Shown here piece by piece: positions 8,699-17,626 of a DNA stretch of 64,000 bases. Position 1 is the first letter of the stretch. Each line of letters starts with the position of its first letter. Source of the stretch: Roseiarcus sp963779095 (GTDB taxonomy: Bacteria > Pseudomonadota > Alphaproteobacteria > Rhizobiales > Beijerinckiaceae); contig CAVZWU010000008.1 of the NCBI GenBank assembly GCA_963779095.1, positions 1-64,000 of the forward strand, written 5' to 3'. The notes below the pieces were generated by a model. The model saw only the letters and a list, made by a program, of their open reading frames with translations. It was not told the origin of the DNA and searched no databases. Made by a program: the position numbers and the translations under genes.

Positions 8699-10048
8699 CA
8701 GGCTGCTGAAAAAGTCACTGCGTTTGCGCAACGAGGGGTGGCAAGCGCAATTTTTTGCAGGCGGGCGCGGCTCACGTTCGAGGTTTTGGCGTGACGTCGG
8801 GTCATTGTTCTCTGGCTTTTCATGTCGCTGGACGCAGTTCGCCCGTTGCGGCCATAAGCCTGGGCAGGCGGACGATGTTGTAGGCGGCCATGGCGAAGAC
8901 GAAAGCGGCGCGGACCTTGTCGAGGCCACGCACCTTCACCTGCATGAGGCCGCCGACCGTCTTCGTCCAGCCGAAGCCTTCCTCGATGCGTTTGCGCAGC
9001 CGCTGGCTGATCGCATAGCGCACACTCGCGGCGACCTCGCCCGGGACGGCGGTCTTGCGCGGCTTGCCATGCTTGCTCACCGTCCCGTTGATCGCGACAT
9101 GCGGCTCAATCCCACGCGCCTTCAAGCCCTCGACGAAGGCCTCGGCGTCATAGCCCTTGTCGGCGCCGAGCGTCGCGCCAAAGGGCAAGCGCTGGCTGAA
9201 AGCAGCCGCCGCCTCGCGCTCGGCCGTTCCGGTCGCCAGCGTCGCCTCGGGCGCCGCCACAAGACCGTTGCGGTTCTCCATCAGCGCATGGCCGAGATAG
9301 CAAAGACGGCTCTCCTGGCCTGCGCCTTTGCGATAAAGGCGCGCCTCCTTGTCGGTCGTCGAGGCGTGGGTTTTGTTCGAGCGCTTGGTCTTGCGGAAGT
9401 CGGCCTCGCGGTTGCGCCCCGGAGGCAGCGGCTCGCCCGGGTCGTTCCCCCGGCCTTCGCCAGAGGCGCTCTTGGGACGGAAGCTCTTCATCGACGCCCA
9501 GGCTTTCAACATCGTTCCATCGACCGAAAAATGCTCGGCGCTCAGAAGCCCCTTCACCTCCGGCAGGCCGAGAAGCGAAGACAGAAACTCTTGCGCGATC
9601 TCGTGGGTGAGCAGGCGGTCGCGGTTCTTCGAGAAGGTCGAGGCGTCGAACACGCTCTCGTCGATCGTAAGCCCGACGAACCAGCGAAACAGCATGTCGA
9701 ACTCCAGCCGTTCGACCAGCTGCCGCTCCGAGCGGATCGAATAGAGAAGCTGCACAAGCGAGGCCCGCAGCAATCGCTCCGGCGGGATCGAGGGACGCCC
9801 GATTCCCTCGTAAAGCGCCGAAAACCTCGCGTCGAGCTGGGCCAGCGCCGCGTTGGTCAGCCGCCGCATCGCCCGCACCGGATGGTTCGCGGCGATCCGC
9901 CCCTCGACGTCGACGTAAGAGAACAACGCCCCGCTCGTCCGATCCTCGCCCCGCATCGATCCCCTCGCGAATCGCCTCGCCGACGCCAGCGAATCACCCC
10001 CCAAAGGCAAACACCAGAGCCCTTCCGCGCCACTTTTTCAGCAGCCTG
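8699..10048 (-). mobile_element. IS5-family insertion sequence
   Basis: The element is 1350 bp with perfect 17-bp terminal repeats CAGGCTGCTGAAAAAGT. It is flanked by CTAG at 8695-8698 and 10049-10052, matching the YTAR target preference of the IS5 group. It abuts the IS701 element on one side and the IS1380 element on the other, with only CTAG between. Confidence 0.9.
8820..9956 (-). CDS. IS5-family transposase
   Basis: About 378 residues from the ATG at 9956 (MRGEDRTSGALFSYVD), which has GAGGGGATCG upstream; an in-frame upstream start adds 18 residues of unlikely sequence. The DUF772-type N-terminal region contains RPSIPPERLLRASLVQLLYS. The catalytic core shows HFSVDGTMLKAWAS (Asp), GADKGYDAEAF (Asp) and RIEEGFGWTKT (Glu). 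The frame is intact, so the enzyme could be active. The assignment to IS5 rather than IS1182 rests on recalled family resemblance and target-site type. Confidence 0.85.
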   Translation of the reverse strand: MRGEDRTSGALFSYVDVEGRIAANHPVRAMRRLTNAALAQLDARFSALYEGIGRPSIPPERLLRASLVQLLYSIRSERQLVERLEFDMLFRWFVGLTIDESVFDASTFSKNRDRLLTHEIAQEFLSSLLGLPEVKGLLSAEHFSVDGTMLKAWASMKSFRPKSASGEGRGNDPGEPLPPGRNREADFRKTKRSNKTHASTTDKEARLYRKGAGQESRLCYLGHALMENRNGLVAAPEATLATGTAEREAAAAFSQRLPFGATLGADKGYDAEAFVEGLKARGIEPHVAINGTVSKHGKPRKTAVPGEVAASVRYAISQRLRKRIEEGFGWTKTVGGLMQVKVRGLDKVRAAFVFAMAAYNIVRLPRLMAATGELRPAT

Positions 10049-10052
10049 CTAG

Positions 10053-11671
10053 CCCGCACTATGCATCGCCCTGACGACTGCTGCATGGCTTTCGGCGCGA
10101 TTGGGTAATTTCGGTTGAGTGTGGACGCAGCAGTTCCGTTCCGGCTTGGGGCCAGATTTTCGGTTGGAGGTGGTTTGCGGGTTGACGGGACGGGTTTGCG
10201 TTTTGGGGCGTCACGCCCCGTCGCTCATGTGACGAGGCGCGGTATGCGTTCCAGAGCGAGGCGCAGGATATTCTGCGCCGAGCATGAGGTCGGCAAGTGC
10301 ACGCGGATTATCGTCTTCATTTCGACGACGCGAGCGGCGATCTTGATGAGACGCAGGCGCAAGGTGTCGAACTGCGCGACGCGCCACATCGAGCGCTTCG
10401 GCATCGATATGCGAAGCCCCCACATCAGCCAGTAGGCGCCGGCGTGGATGAAGAGACGGAACTGGTTGGCTGTCGCCTTTGTGCAGGACGTGCGGTCCGC
10501 CGACAGATGCGTCTTCCAGGACTTGATATGGTTTTCGGCTTGGCCGCGTCGGCAATAGACGTCTTCGTAAAGCCGGCGCGCGTTGCGATGCGTGAGATTG
10601 GTGACGACGAAGCGGGTGTCGGGCCCTTCCGCGCTGACTTCGACGCGGGCGATGATGCGCTCGACCCGGCTCCAACTTTTCGCGCCGTCGAGGAACTCCT
10701 TGAAGCGGCGAAGCTTGCCGTCGCGCGACGCGGCCTCGAACCGCGCCTTCGTGCTGGCTTCGAGATCGGCGACATGACGACGCAAGGTCGTGGTCGGCGC
10801 GACGCCGAGGATGTAGTCGAGGCCGTTGGCGCGACACCAGTCGAGAACCTCGGGGCCGCAATAGTGGCTGTCACCGCGAAGCAGGATCTCGGTGTGGGGC
10901 CAATGAGCCCGGATCGCGCGCAACAGCCGGCGGAGAAAAGGCTTGATCTCCTTACCGCCCGGTCGTTTGGCGGGACGAAGCACCGCGGTGATGAAACGCC
11001 CTCGCCGTCGAACACCACAATCGGCTGAAATCCGTATTCGTCGTAGTGGGCGTTGAACAACCGCAGTTGCTGGCCGCCGTGGACCGCGTCGAACGTGTCG
11101 TCGATATCGAGCGTGATCCGTTTGGGAACCTTGGCGAACGACCCGCAATAGAGGTCGACCATCGCGCGACCCATCCGCAACAGGGCGCGAACGTCCGGCA
11201 GGTTCTCCAATCGCGAGATCGTCGACTGCGAGCACAACTCCCGATCCGACGGCGTCAGATCGAGCGCCATCTTGAACATCGGGTCGCGGCGCAGGGAATT
11301 GGCGTCGATCCCGTCCTCGTACCCGGCGCTGATCATCAGCAGCCGAAAGCGAATGACGTCCGCCATGCCGTGGGTGATCTGCTCCGGCGCCCGAGGATCA
11401 ACCACGCACGCGGCAAGCCGGTCCGCGACCCGAAGACGCTGTTCGATCTCACGCAACGCCAGGACGCCGCCGTCCGACGACAAGAGCCCGCCGTCGAATT
11501 TGACCACAACCGATTTGCCAGAAACCGGTGACAGACCGGGCAGCGGCAGCATAGGATCGTTCATGGCGGGTGTGGCTCGGTTCAAGTTGCGTGAATCGGC
11601 TTCGACAACCAGATTCTACGCAAAATCAGCTCCTTAGCCTATACCCGCCAACCCGCCATGAATAATGCGGG
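10053..11671 (-). mobile_element. IS1380-family insertion sequence
   Basis: The element is 1619 bp. Imperfect ends are CCCGCACTATGCATCG and (reverse-complemented) CCCGCATTATTCATGG. It is flanked by CTAG at 10049-10052 and 11672-11675. The transposase is frameshifted. It is the third member of the tandem array inside the secreted-protein gene. Confidence 0.85.
10225..11564 (-). pseudogene. IS1380-family transposase, frameshifted
   Basis: The first part (from the ATG at 11564) carries DGGLLSSDGGVLALREIE and TLDIDDTFDAVHGGQQ, the first catalytic aspartate region. After VVFDGEG the family sequence RFITAVLRPAKRPGG continues in another frame, so one base is missing at about 10997-11000. The second part holds LLRGDSHYCGPEV (second Asp) and ENHIKSWK (Glu). 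With both parts joined the protein would be about 445 residues, normal for the family. Without recoding it is inactive. Confidence 0.85.
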
Positions 11672-12196
11672 CTAGGACTTTCACGCGAAAGGCGAGATCG
11701 GCGCCCTCCATCTTGGGCGACGTGAGTTCGACGACGGCGTCCTTTACGGTCGATCCATCCTTGTCGAAGACGGAGACCGTCGCATTCGGCGGATCCTTGG
11801 CGAAACTGTCGGCGCCGGCGACTGGGTCCCACTCTTCGAGAAAGTGCGCCGTGAGCGCATGCCCGGCCGATCGGGCGGGCCGGTCGGCGAAAATCACGAC
11901 GTTGGGGGCTACTTCGGAAAGGGTCAGCTTGTCTCCCTCTAAAGTCGCGCCGTGAGCGTTCATCACAATCAACGATGGGATGATTTCCGGCTTCGCGTGT
12001 GACGGAACGCCGATCTTTTTCATCTCTCTGCTTTGGGGCGCGGTCTGCGCGCCTGCCGGGGCAAGCGACAGCGCAAAGAGCAACGAGGCTCCCGCTGCGA
12101 TGGCATATTTCCTCAGCATGGGTCCGCCTCCGTTGAGGGATGTCATTGTTAAGCAATTCGGCACCGGCGGATTAGACGACCCAAGCTGCGGGCGGC

Positions 12197-12213
12197 TTGG
12201 CATTTGACGCCAA
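12197..12213. promoter_or_regulatory. 17-bp palindromic site between divergent genes
   Basis: TTGGCATTTGACGCCAA lies 50 bp before the AraC-type regulator start and 78 bp before the divergent secreted-protein start, where an operator is expected. It is identical to 5490-5506. Binding by the adjacent regulator is inferred. Confidence 0.55.
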
Positions 12214-12262
12214 AAAAGCGGCGCGGCATGAACGGGCCAGAATTACCGGATCGGATGGTGCG

Positions 12263-13273
12263 ATGCCTGCTGCAATTCCCTTGATACGTGGTTTTGCCCT
12301 GCTGCCTACGTTGCACTGGCTCGCCGGCGAAGGCGTCTCGATCGAACGCTCGCTCGCGAAGGTCGACCTATCGCTGAGCCCGATCACCCATCCCTTCCGT
12401 CCGATACCTTTGACGCGCGTCGCCGCTCTGCTTCGGAACGCGGCGCGGGAGCACGGGCCAGACCTTCCCTGCCGTATTGTTTCAAAGACGAGCAGCCTTG
12501 AAGTCGCAATGCTTGGAAGGGTCGCTCTTGGGGCGCGAACGCCGGGGGAAGCGCTCGCGAGGATCGTCGCCGCGCTGCCCTACTACTGCTCGCACGAACA
12601 GGTGTCGTTCCAGAAGAAGGCCGGCCAATATGTCGTGCGGGAGTTCTTCGCCCTGAAGCTCGACCCCGAGACGAAGCACACCCTCCTGCAATACGCCGCG
12701 GCCATGATCGATCGAATCCTCAGCATGGCGGGCGATCCTGCGCCTCAATTCGCCAAGCTCGAAATTCCTCCCCATCCCGTGCACAAGGTGGAGCACCTTC
12801 GGCGCTGGTTCGGCGACCGTGTGGTCGAAGCGGAATCACGCGGGATCACGGTCGTGATCGAGGACCGGGTCATGGAGCGCGCCTTCAGCAAGGTGGCGAG
12901 AGATCGTCTCAATCCCAGGGCGCTGGACAGCGGGGCTTCGCTGCGCGGCGGCGAGACCTTCTCGGATTCGGTGAAAGCCTTCCTCAACCTGATGGTCGAA
13001 AACGGCGAGGCGCCGAGCATGAAGCGCGTGGTCGCCGCGGCGGGAATGAGCGCGCGCACCTTTCAGCGCCAACTGAAGGAAGAGGGCGCGAGCTTTTCAG
13101 ACTTGCTGGCCGATGTCCGGCGGAGCGAAACGCTCAAGCGGCTTACAGAGCGAAACCTCACGATCGCCGCCATCGCGACCGATCTCGGCTATTCCGATCA
13201 GGCTGCCTTCACGCGCGCCTTCCGGCGATGGACCGGAGTTCCGCCAAGCCGGTTCCGCGCAGCGGCGAGTTGA
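12263..13273 (+). CDS. AraC-family transcriptional regulator
   Basis: The 336-residue protein has an N-terminal arabinose-binding-type domain of the kind in OruR/ArgR-like regulators (start MPAAIPLIRGFALLPTL, residues 1-200). It ends in an AraC helix-turn-helix pair at about 235-335: VVAAAGMSARTFQRQLKEEG for the first and IAAIATDLGYSDQAAFTRAF for the second. The start at 12263 is chosen because the conserved N-terminus begins there; an upstream in-frame ATG at 12197 overlaps the palindrome. It is divergent from the IS-interrupted secreted gene and probably controls it and itself. Ligand unknown. Confidence 0.9.
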   Translation: MPAAIPLIRGFALLPTLHWLAGEGVSIERSLAKVDLSLSPITHPFRPIPLTRVAALLRNAAREHGPDLPCRIVSKTSSLEVAMLGRVALGARTPGEALARIVAALPYYCSHEQVSFQKKAGQYVVREFFALKLDPETKHTLLQYAAAMIDRILSMAGDPAPQFAKLEIPPHPVHKVEHLRRWFGDRVVEAESRGITVVIEDRVMERAFSKVARDRLNPRALDSGASLRGGETFSDSVKAFLNLMVENGEAPSMKRVVAAAGMSARTFQRQLKEEGASFSDLLADVRRSETLKRLTERNLTIAAIATDLGYSDQAAFTRAFRRWTGVPPSRFRAAAS

Positions 13274-13639
13274 AGTCTGGGCGTAGAACGGAACCTTTGA
13301 TTTAAAACTCATCATTCTGCGAGTGAAGGGCGAATGGTCGGAAGCCGTCAATCCTGAGACATTTCCGGTGACAATTGCGATTGTCCGCTCAATGTCGGTT
13401 CACGACGTTGCGTTGGTTGCAACGATGTTCCGCTTAGGTGAAGGGTTTCGGGCGCCGGCCCCTTGGCGATCGCAATGCGATGGCAAGAATGCGCAATTGG
13501 CGGCCATTCCCGGGTCGACGTGGCAGACGGGTAAAAGACCCTGAGCCGCCGTTGAGGATCGGCCCCATGAACGCGCGGGAAGCGCGAGAAAGCGGTCATT
13601 AGAGCGTCGCGCGTTAAGATCGAATCGCAGCCGGCCGTA

Positions 13640-13665
13640 TTGTCATTCTCACGCAAGCGGGAATC
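13640..13665. repeat. REP-like palindrome, left of IS110
   Basis: TGTCATTCTCACGCAAGCGG begins a partly palindromic 26-bp sequence of the type common between rhizobial genes. A cousin in the opposite orientation lies at 14842-14867, so the IS110 gene is bracketed by inverted REP-like units. The stretch 13274-13856 has no gene I recognise. Its last 200-300 bp may be the non-coding left end of the IS110 element. Confidence 0.45.
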
Positions 13666-13856
13666 CTATACCTGCGCGGCGGCTTGGATAAGATCGAGTC
13701 GTTGCATCCGGCGATCGTGGGAATCCGGGGCCTTGTTTCGTGCTCTATCGGATCGAGGGGCTCGCACTCTGGCTGGGTCCTGGATGCGGGTGTTTGTTCC
13801 GAACAGTCGCAGGGGCCGCCTTAAGGCGCGCCCGCGTATAGGACAGGATCAATCTC

Positions 13857-14804
13857 ATGCTGGAGAGTTCCGTTTCAGCCGGCGTTGACGTCGGCTCGAC
13901 TTGGCTTGACCTCGGGTTTCATCCCTTCGGCAAGCCGATCCGTGTGCGCAACAACGAGGCGGGTATTGCAACAATTGTCGCCGCCCTGGGCCAGCGTGGC
14001 GTGGGCCGGGTGGCGCTGGAGGCGATCGGGGGCTATGCGCGGAGGCTGACGGCGGCGCTGATCGAAGCGGACGTCACGGTCTTTATGGTCAATCCGCGGC
14101 GGATCAAGGCGTTTCGCGACGCCGAGGGCCTCATCGCCAAGACGGACAAGCTGGACGCAAGCCTGATTGCGCGCTTTGCTCACGTCATGGCCGATGAGCT
14201 GCGACCTCTCAGGGACGCCGGACAGGCGGGTCTCAAGGCGCTGTCGACAAGGCGGCGGCAGCTGACTGAATCCATCGCGATCGAGAAGACACGCCTCAAG
14301 CAGGCCTTCGATCCGCTGATTCTCAACTCCTGCCGGGAGATGATCGCGCTGCTCGAAGACAGACGCCGGGCGATCGAAGCCGAACTCGACCGCCGCATTG
14401 AGGCCGAGGACAGAATGGCGCGCCGGCGCGCCATTCTGTCCTCTATGCCCGGCATTGCTGCGCGCATCTCCACCCTGGTCGTCATCGAAATGCCGGAGCT
14501 GGGCGAAATCGGACGAAAGGAAGCCGCGAGCCTCGCAGGCCTCGCGCCCCATCCGTCGCAATCCGGACTTTCGCTCGGGCGCAACGCCATCTCCGGGGGC
14601 CGCCCCTGCTTGCGCGCCGCCTTCTACATGGCCGCCCTCGTCGCGGTGCGAAGCCATCCCAGGTTCAAGCAGATCTATCTCGACCTGCGCGCAGCAGGAA
14701 AACCCGCAAAGGTCGCCCTCGTCGCCATCGCCCGCCGAATGGTCGGCATCGCAAACGCCCTCATTCGCGACGACATCACTTTCGATCAAGCAAGCTTCGC
14801 TTGA
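13857..14804 (+). CDS. IS110-family transposase/recombinase
   Basis: The 315-residue protein has the two IS110 domains. The N-terminal DEDD RuvC-like domain starts AGVDVGSTWLDLG (first Asp), then RVALEAIGGYARRL (Glu) and KTDKLDASLIARFA (Asp-x-x-Asp). The C-terminal transposase-20 domain has SSMPGIAARIS and AGLAPHPSQSG with the conserved serine region GRNAISGGRPCLRAAFYMAAL. IS110 enzymes work with a bridge RNA transcribed from the element's non-coding end and leave no obvious inverted repeats, so exact borders cannot be set here. The frame is intact. Confidence 0.9.
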   Translation: MLESSVSAGVDVGSTWLDLGFHPFGKPIRVRNNEAGIATIVAALGQRGVGRVALEAIGGYARRLTAALIEADVTVFMVNPRRIKAFRDAEGLIAKTDKLDASLIARFAHVMADELRPLRDAGQAGLKALSTRRRQLTESIAIEKTRLKQAFDPLILNSCREMIALLEDRRRAIEAELDRRIEAEDRMARRRAILSSMPGIAARISTLVVIEMPELGEIGRKEAASLAGLAPHPSQSGLSLGRNAISGGRPCLRAAFYMAALVAVRSHPRFKQIYLDLRAAGKPAKVALVAIARRMVGIANALIRDDITFDQASFA

Positions 14805-14841
14805 CCCGCGCAATACAGTCGCCTTAGTTCGATCAATGTCT

Positions 14842-14867
14842 TGCTGGATGCCCGCTTGCGCGGGCAT
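14842..14867. repeat. REP-like hairpin, right of IS110
   Basis: ATGCCCGC-TTGC-GCGGGCAT forms a perfect 8-bp stem with a 4-base loop. It resembles, inverted, the unit at 13640-13665. From here to 15171 a few stretches look codon-like but no start, stop and motif agree, so no gene is called. Confidence 0.5.
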
Positions 14868-15171
14868 GACACCGGGCCGGCGTGGGCTGATTGCGCATTG
14901 CTCTAGTTGAAGGCTTCGCGTTCTATCTGACCAATAACGCCGGCTCCTTTCAGTTCTTCGTTCGCGACGGCATCAACATGCATGGTCCGACGGCCCGCAT
15001 CACACCGGCGGCGCCATCCAGCGCATCGATCTTACGACGGTCGCGACAACGCCGGTTTACATCCGCTGCGGCGAGCGGCAATTGCTCGCACTCCGTCTCA
15101 GTCGCGGCTTACCGCCGCGACTTGCTCGTGGGTCAAAAGCGCTTGTCCGCCGTCATTGTTCGGCGCCGAGC

Positions 15172-17103
15172 CTATTGACCCCAGCTGATCGGCCCTCGAT
15201 GTCGGTCGAAGTAGTTCTGGGTGTAGACCGGCTGCTGGTAGACACAAGTAAAGTTGGCCGCTTCGTTCGTCGCCCCAGAGCCCTTGTACCGCGTCTGGCG
15301 GGGATAGGGGCAGATGGGACGCGTGCCGTTGGCCGGGAAGTTTGTTGTGACGCCGGGCGCGAAGAGGTGATGTGGGTCGGCGCCGCCCGCGGTGAACGGC
15401 GACGAGCTGCTGTGGTTGGCGGCGACAATCTGTGCCGGCGCGGCGCCGTTTTCCACCCAATCCGTGATCGCGCTCAACGTATTTGCGGCGAAGTCGCTTG
15501 TCGCCGGGCCGCCCCCGCAATGGGCCATGTTGGGGACTAGGAACAAGCGGGCGAAGTTTTGGGCCTGGCCGAACTGGGCCCTGTTCATCGCATTGTACCA
15601 GTTGACGAGGTCGACGCCGGAGAAGATTCCGTCATTGACGCTGTCGTAAATGATCATCTTGCCGCCACGGAACGCGAACGGCGCGAGATTGAGCGAGACG
15701 CCGGTCATGAACTCCATCGGGCTTTCGGGATAGCCGCGCACCGACGCGAAAATCGTCGGGGCGTCTGTATCGAAATTATAGTCGAAGATCACCTTCTCCT
15801 GCGACTCGCCCGCCGCGCCCGTGCTGCTGTTGACGGGCGTGACGATGGGCGGATTATGGAACACCATCGGAACAGCGCCGGCGCCCAAGCTCAGGTTTGC
15901 GGGCAAGCCGCCGAACAGGGTCACGTTCCACGCCTGCCAGCCTAGCCCGGACGCGGTCGGCGGGTCCCAGATACCGGCGTCCCAGTACCAGTTGGAGTAC
16001 AGCGCCTGCCCCCGGGAATTGTACGCCCCGTCATAGATCTTGAGGAGGGATCCGACCTGAGCTGAAGTCAGGCATGTGCCGCCATGGGGCGTGCTGCCGT
16101 GGCTACCGGAGCCGCAAGTGAAATTCGCAAGATGCGGCTTCATGACTTCAGTCGTGCAGACGGAATAGTTATCGATGACGCCGTCAACGAGCCCGTCGAG
16201 GCCGTCGCAGGCTTCGAGGATCGCGGCTGACGCAACTTCGAGGTCTTGCGACTGGAAAGATTGCTCGATGTTGGGCTGGCCGTTGGCGTCGACGCCGTTC
16301 GCGAGCGGCGCGAGGCTCTGTTCGTTCCACGCTTCGCCAATCCCGGCGCGCGGCAGGTCGAACCCCGGATTACCCGCGACGACGCCATCGTAATTTTCTG
16401 GGTAGCGCTGCACTTGCATGAAGGCGTCGCGGCCGCCGTTGGAGCAGCCCCAGAAATAGGAATGCTGTGGACGCTTGCCGTAATAGTACCAGATGATCTC
16501 TTTGGTCACGAGCGTCGCACGCTCCATGGCCTCGTAACCATAGTCGCTGCGCGCCTGCGCATCGATGCCGAAATGCGCGCTCCCCCCGGCGTTAGGGTCA
16601 TCGTCCTGCCATGTGAACGGGGCCGTGAGACCGCTGGAGGTCGCGGGGTTGGCGTCCTCATGGCCGCCGTCGTCCGCCGCCACGACCCAGCCGGAGGTCA
16701 GTTCGCTGCCGGCGTTGCCCCGTGGGTTCTGGTTGAGCGACCCGTCGGTGCCGCCCCCGCCCATCATTTCGAAACGGCCGACCCAGGAGTCCGGCAGGTT
16801 GATCGCGAAGCCGATTCCGTAGGTGTAATGGTCGGGGTCCTGCGAGCTGACCCACTTGTCGATGACGCCCACCACGTTGCAATGCGCCGGCACGCCGCCG
16901 CCCGCGGCCACCTCGGTCGCGGTCAGGATCTGCGTGTTGGCGATCGGCAGCCCGGTCAGCTTCGCGCAGCTGAGCTTGGGCGACCCGCTCCCGGCCCCCG
17001 CGGCCGGTGACGCGGCCCAGACGATCGCCGCGAACGCCGTCGTCGCCAGCAGATTCGTCCGCCCCATGCCGAAACGTCGGCGCCCAACCGCGAAAATCTC
17101 CAT
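15172..17103 (-). CDS. Tannase/feruloyl esterase family protein, secreted
   Basis: About 643 residues from the ATG at 17103, chosen because GGGAGAGG precedes it and the signal peptide (TNLLATTAFAAIVWAAS, cleavage near AAGAG) follows. The family hydrolyses ester bonds of gallate or ferulate, or of plastic monoesters. The catalytic serine is in YFWGCSNGGRDAF near residue 220, the acid in MIIYDSVNDGIFSG near 525 and the histidine in VPNMAHCGGGP near 560. The nearby paired cysteines fit the Cys-linked triad of this family. Periplasmic or extracellular action on plant phenolic esters is inferred. It stands alone on the minus strand between IS110 and tmk. Confidence 0.9.
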   Translation of the reverse strand: MEIFAVGRRRFGMGRTNLLATTAFAAIVWAASPAAGAGSGSPKLSCAKLTGLPIANTQILTATEVAAGGGVPAHCNVVGVIDKWVSSQDPDHYTYGIGFAINLPDSWVGRFEMMGGGGTDGSLNQNPRGNAGSELTSGWVVAADDGGHEDANPATSSGLTAPFTWQDDDPNAGGSAHFGIDAQARSDYGYEAMERATLVTKEIIWYYYGKRPQHSYFWGCSNGGRDAFMQVQRYPENYDGVVAGNPGFDLPRAGIGEAWNEQSLAPLANGVDANGQPNIEQSFQSQDLEVASAAILEACDGLDGLVDGVIDNYSVCTTEVMKPHLANFTCGSGSHGSTPHGGTCLTSAQVGSLLKIYDGAYNSRGQALYSNWYWDAGIWDPPTASGLGWQAWNVTLFGGLPANLSLGAGAVPMVFHNPPIVTPVNSSTGAAGESQEKVIFDYNFDTDAPTIFASVRGYPESPMEFMTGVSLNLAPFAFRGGKMIIYDSVNDGIFSGVDLVNWYNAMNRAQFGQAQNFARLFLVPNMAHCGGGPATSDFAANTLSAITDWVENGAAPAQIVAANHSSSSPFTAGGADPHHLFAPGVTTNFPANGTRPICPYPRQTRYKGSGATNEAANFTCVYQQPVYTQNYFDRHRGPISWGQ

Positions 17104-17626
17104 TGCGCCTCTCCCTGAACGCCAGGCTTCTACGACCTCATCGCGGCCGCCCCTGGACTCCCGGCCGCCTGGGCCCGTGGGACCCGACCGTACAGCCGAT
17201 CGGTTATGGTTATGTTGGTCGGAGCAACCTATCAAGACGGAAGATTGCGGGTGAATACGCTTTCTCCACAATCCCGTGATCCCGTCGTAAGGTCACTTCA
17301 ATTGCTGGACGCCTCAGCCTGCGCGGAGATCTTCGGGGCGGCGAGGTTGCGGGAGGCTGAGCTTAGCGAGCAAACTTAGCCGTTGGGCGGTGAAGCGCAG
17401 TCCGCGCTCGCAATGCAATGGCCGCTATCGCGCGGATTCCGGTCGTTCCTGAGGCGGCTTCTATAGGGCCCCCATCCGCGCGTTGCCAAAGGGCGCTGAA
17501 CCATGCTGAGAAGAGCGATCGTCAGCGGCGCTTGAAGCGGACGCTTGCGCAAAGGACGGCGCTCGGTTTCTTCGGCGTGATTGGATGAGAATTGAAGCGG
17601 AAGCCGCCTCGCGTCGGGCGCGCCAA

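Larger units (their letters stand above)
6960..12119 (-). pseudogene. Secreted-protein gene split by three tandem IS elements
   Basis: The 5' part (12119 to 11672) encodes a signal peptide (MLRKYAIAAG...PAGAQ) and a domain ending AFRVKVL. The 3' part (7174 to 6960) resumes with EGNLKGGDGPAAVFIDIIG and ends in a Pro/Tyr-rich tail (PYPYYPAGP, PYPPYY). Joining them through one CTAG restores a continuous frame of 663 nt (220 residues plus stop). The start at 12119 has GGAGGCGG upstream. The inserted 4.5 kb consists of IS701, IS5 and IS1380 elements separated by CTAG. The gene is divergent from the AraC-type regulator and shares its upstream palindrome. Function of the intact protein is unknown. 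Confidence 0.9.

Noticed and set aside
13640..14870. CRISPR-like or long repeat array around IS110
   Set aside because: Only two REP-like units occur, in inverted orientation and without regular spacers.
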